Below are positions 5,599 to 6,648 of a DNA stretch of 6,648 nucleotides, in pieces. The stretch is taken from assembly GCA_902478875.1 (NCBI GenBank), contig CABSMZ010000108.1, forward strand, positions 1 through 6,648. Direction: 5' to 3'. Source of the stretch: an uncultured Collinsella sp. Its GTDB lineage: Bacteria; Actinomycetota; Coriobacteriia; Coriobacteriales; Coriobacteriaceae. How positions within the stretch are numbered: position 1 is the first letter of the stretch; each line of letters starts with the position of its first letter. A model generated the notes under the pieces. The model saw nothing but the letters and a program-made list of their open reading frames with translations. It was not told where the DNA came from and searched no databases. The position numbers and the translations under genes are program-made.

Positions 5599-5644
5599 CA
5601 GATAAAACCTGCCAAAATAAACCTGTCCCTTTTTGGTAGGTTTA
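5599..5644 (-). repeat. Stop-codon-fused hairpin repeat, copy C
   Basis: On the minus strand it runs from the TAA stop of proA (5644-5642) to ATCTG. It differs from copy A by one extra A after the stop codon and by G to A in the 5' arm (AACCTACC). Loop and 3' arm are identical to copy A. The unrelated proA terminator follows seven bases later, so this copy is not needed to end the transcript. Confidence 0.93.
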
Positions 5645-6603
5645 GGGGCGGACCTGACCGGTGCCGCGGAGCTTGTATTTGTAGGTGGTGAGGGCCTCGG
5701 CGGCAAAGGGGCCACGGGCGTGGAGTTTTTGGGTCGAGATGCCGATCTCCGCGCCCAGGCCAAACTCGCCGCCGTCGGTGAAGCGCGTGCTGGCGTTGGC
5801 GTACACGGCCGAGGCATCGACCGCATCCAGGAAGCGCTCGCAAGCATCCGTGTCCTCGGCAACGATGGCCTCGGAGTGCATCGTGCCGTAGCGGTTGATG
5901 TGTGCGATGGCCTCGTCCTCGCTCGCCACGACCTTCACGCTCATCTCGAGCGCCAGATACTCGCGACCCCAGTCCTCCTCAGTCGCGGCAACGTAGTCAT
6001 CACCCTCGGCAAGCCCGGCATCGGCGCATGCGGCGCAGGTTGCCTCGTCGCCGTGAATGAGCACGCCGTGGTCATGCAGCACGGTCACGACCGCGGGCAA
6101 AAACACATCGGCCACAGCACGGTCGACCAGCAGCGACTCGGCGGCATTGCACACGCCTACGCGCTGGGTCTTGGCATTAACGATAATGTTGAGCGCCTTA
6201 TCAAAGTCGGCGGATTCATGCACGTAGATGTGGCAGTTGCCCGTGCCCGTCTCGATCACCGGCACAAGCGCCTCGCGCACGCAGCGCTGGATCAGGCCTG
6301 CACCTCCGCGCGGAATGAGTACGTCGACAATACCGCGGAGCTTCATGAGCTCGCCGGTGGCCTCGCGGTCGGTGGACTCGATCATCGACACGGCCTCGCG
6401 CGGGAAGCCCTTGGCCTCGAGCGCATCGGCCAGCAGCTCGGCGATCATGGCACACGAGTGATAGGCCAGCGAGCCGCCGCGTAGAATGCAGGCGTTGCCG
6501 GTACGGATGCAGATGCCTGCGGCGTCGGCCGTCACGTTGGGGCGCGCCTCGTAGACCATGGCGACCAGGCCCAACGGCACGCTCACGCGGGTCAGGTCCA
6601 CAC
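5642..6603 (-). CDS. proA: Glutamate-5-semialdehyde dehydrogenase (gamma-glutamyl phosphate reductase), 5' end missing
   Basis: ProA reduces gamma-glutamyl phosphate to glutamate-5-semialdehyde with NADPH, the second step of proline synthesis from glutamate. About 320 C-terminal residues are present. The family is about 410-430 residues, so roughly the first 100 are cut off by the contig edge. Visible family motifs, numbered from the first complete codon (6601-6599): VPLGLVAMVYEARPNVT (8-24), RGGSLAYHSC (41-50), VIETGTGNCHIYV (115-127), the catalytic Cys151 in QRVGVCNAAESLL, and near the C-terminus EFGLGAEIGISTQKLHARGP. The GTG at 6601 is an internal Val codon, not a start. Adapter sequence begins at 6604. 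The reading frame is otherwise intact. The usual partner proB would be expected upstream, beyond the window, but cannot be seen. Confidence 0.96.
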
Positions 6604-6648
6604 CTGTCTCTTATACACATCTCCGAGCCCACGAGACCGTACTAGATC
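6604..6648. other. Nextera i7 adapter, index and flow-cell start (artefact)
   Basis: The sequence begins with the 19-base Tn5 mosaic end CTGTCTCTTATACACATCT (6604-6622). It continues through the 15-base Read 2 primer region (6623-6637), the 8-base index CGTACTAG (6638-6645, which I recall as N702) and ATC, the start of the P7 flow-cell sequence. None of it is genomic. Confidence 0.97.

Noticed and set aside
3581..5644. CRISPR array
   Set aside because: Three repeats in mixed orientation, separated by whole genes and without regular spacers, do not form an array.
5633..6484. 283-residue open frame on the plus strand opposite proA
   Set aside because: It is antisense to a clear proA and has the same low-complexity Val/Gly/Ala/His shadow character.
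1..6648. Natural Tn5-like transposon bounded by 19-base ends
   Set aside because: The ends are the engineered mosaic end joined to Read 2 primer and index sequence. No Tn5 transposase is present.

Overview
This window looks like a short assembled contig from a high-GC Actinomycetota genome, most likely the class Coriobacteriia and close to Collinsella. That placement rests on codon usage, protein flavour and the argS to Rho-like gene order; it is from memory and was not tested. Both outermost ends are not biological. Bases 1-30 and 6604-6648 are Illumina Nextera adapter, and the right end runs on into an 8-base i7 index. The genomic part is therefore 31-6603, and the genes at both ends are cut by the contig edge.

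Layout: (1) 31-374, minus strand, the N-terminus of a basic, disordered protein, probably transcription terminator Rho. (2) 375-901, a 527-base intergenic stretch with a candidate promoter for that gene, a GGGGAC-loop hairpin, a 149-base inverted-repeat element and the argS terminator. (3) 902-2755, minus strand, argS (arginyl-tRNA synthetase), complete. (4) 2756-3097, a divergent promoter region with two short perfect palindromes. (5) 3098-3583, plus strand, a CarD/CdnL-type RNA polymerase-binding protein that contains no tryptophan. (6) 3943-4701, plus strand, an intact REP-associated tyrosine transposase (RAYT, HUH/Y1 family). (7) 4871-5470, minus strand, an HD-superfamily hydrolase. (8) 5642-6603, minus strand, the C-terminal three quarters of ProA (proline biosynthesis).

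The most interesting system is the RAYT with three copies of a 44-46-base hairpin repeat at 3581-3625 (+), 4830-4873 (-) and 5599-5644 (-). Each copy begins exactly on the stop codon of a different host gene (carD, the HD gene, proA), in that gene's orientation, and lies before a separate unrelated intrinsic terminator. The loop core GGGACAGGTTT is identical in all three. CT dinucleotides flank each hairpin on both sides, which resembles the substrates that RAYT enzymes cut in other bacteria. I read this as a REP-like element family that inserts at, or supplies, stop codons and is probably mobilised by the neighbouring transposase or a relative. A second unusual element is the inverted repeat at 631-779. 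Its two arms can encode near-identical peptide starts (M-A/P-VYYDE) that run toward each other and stop one base apart.

The remaining genes are ordinary housekeeping functions (translation, transcription control, proline synthesis). They do not form one operon, since each has its own terminator. No tRNA, rRNA or CRISPR array was seen.
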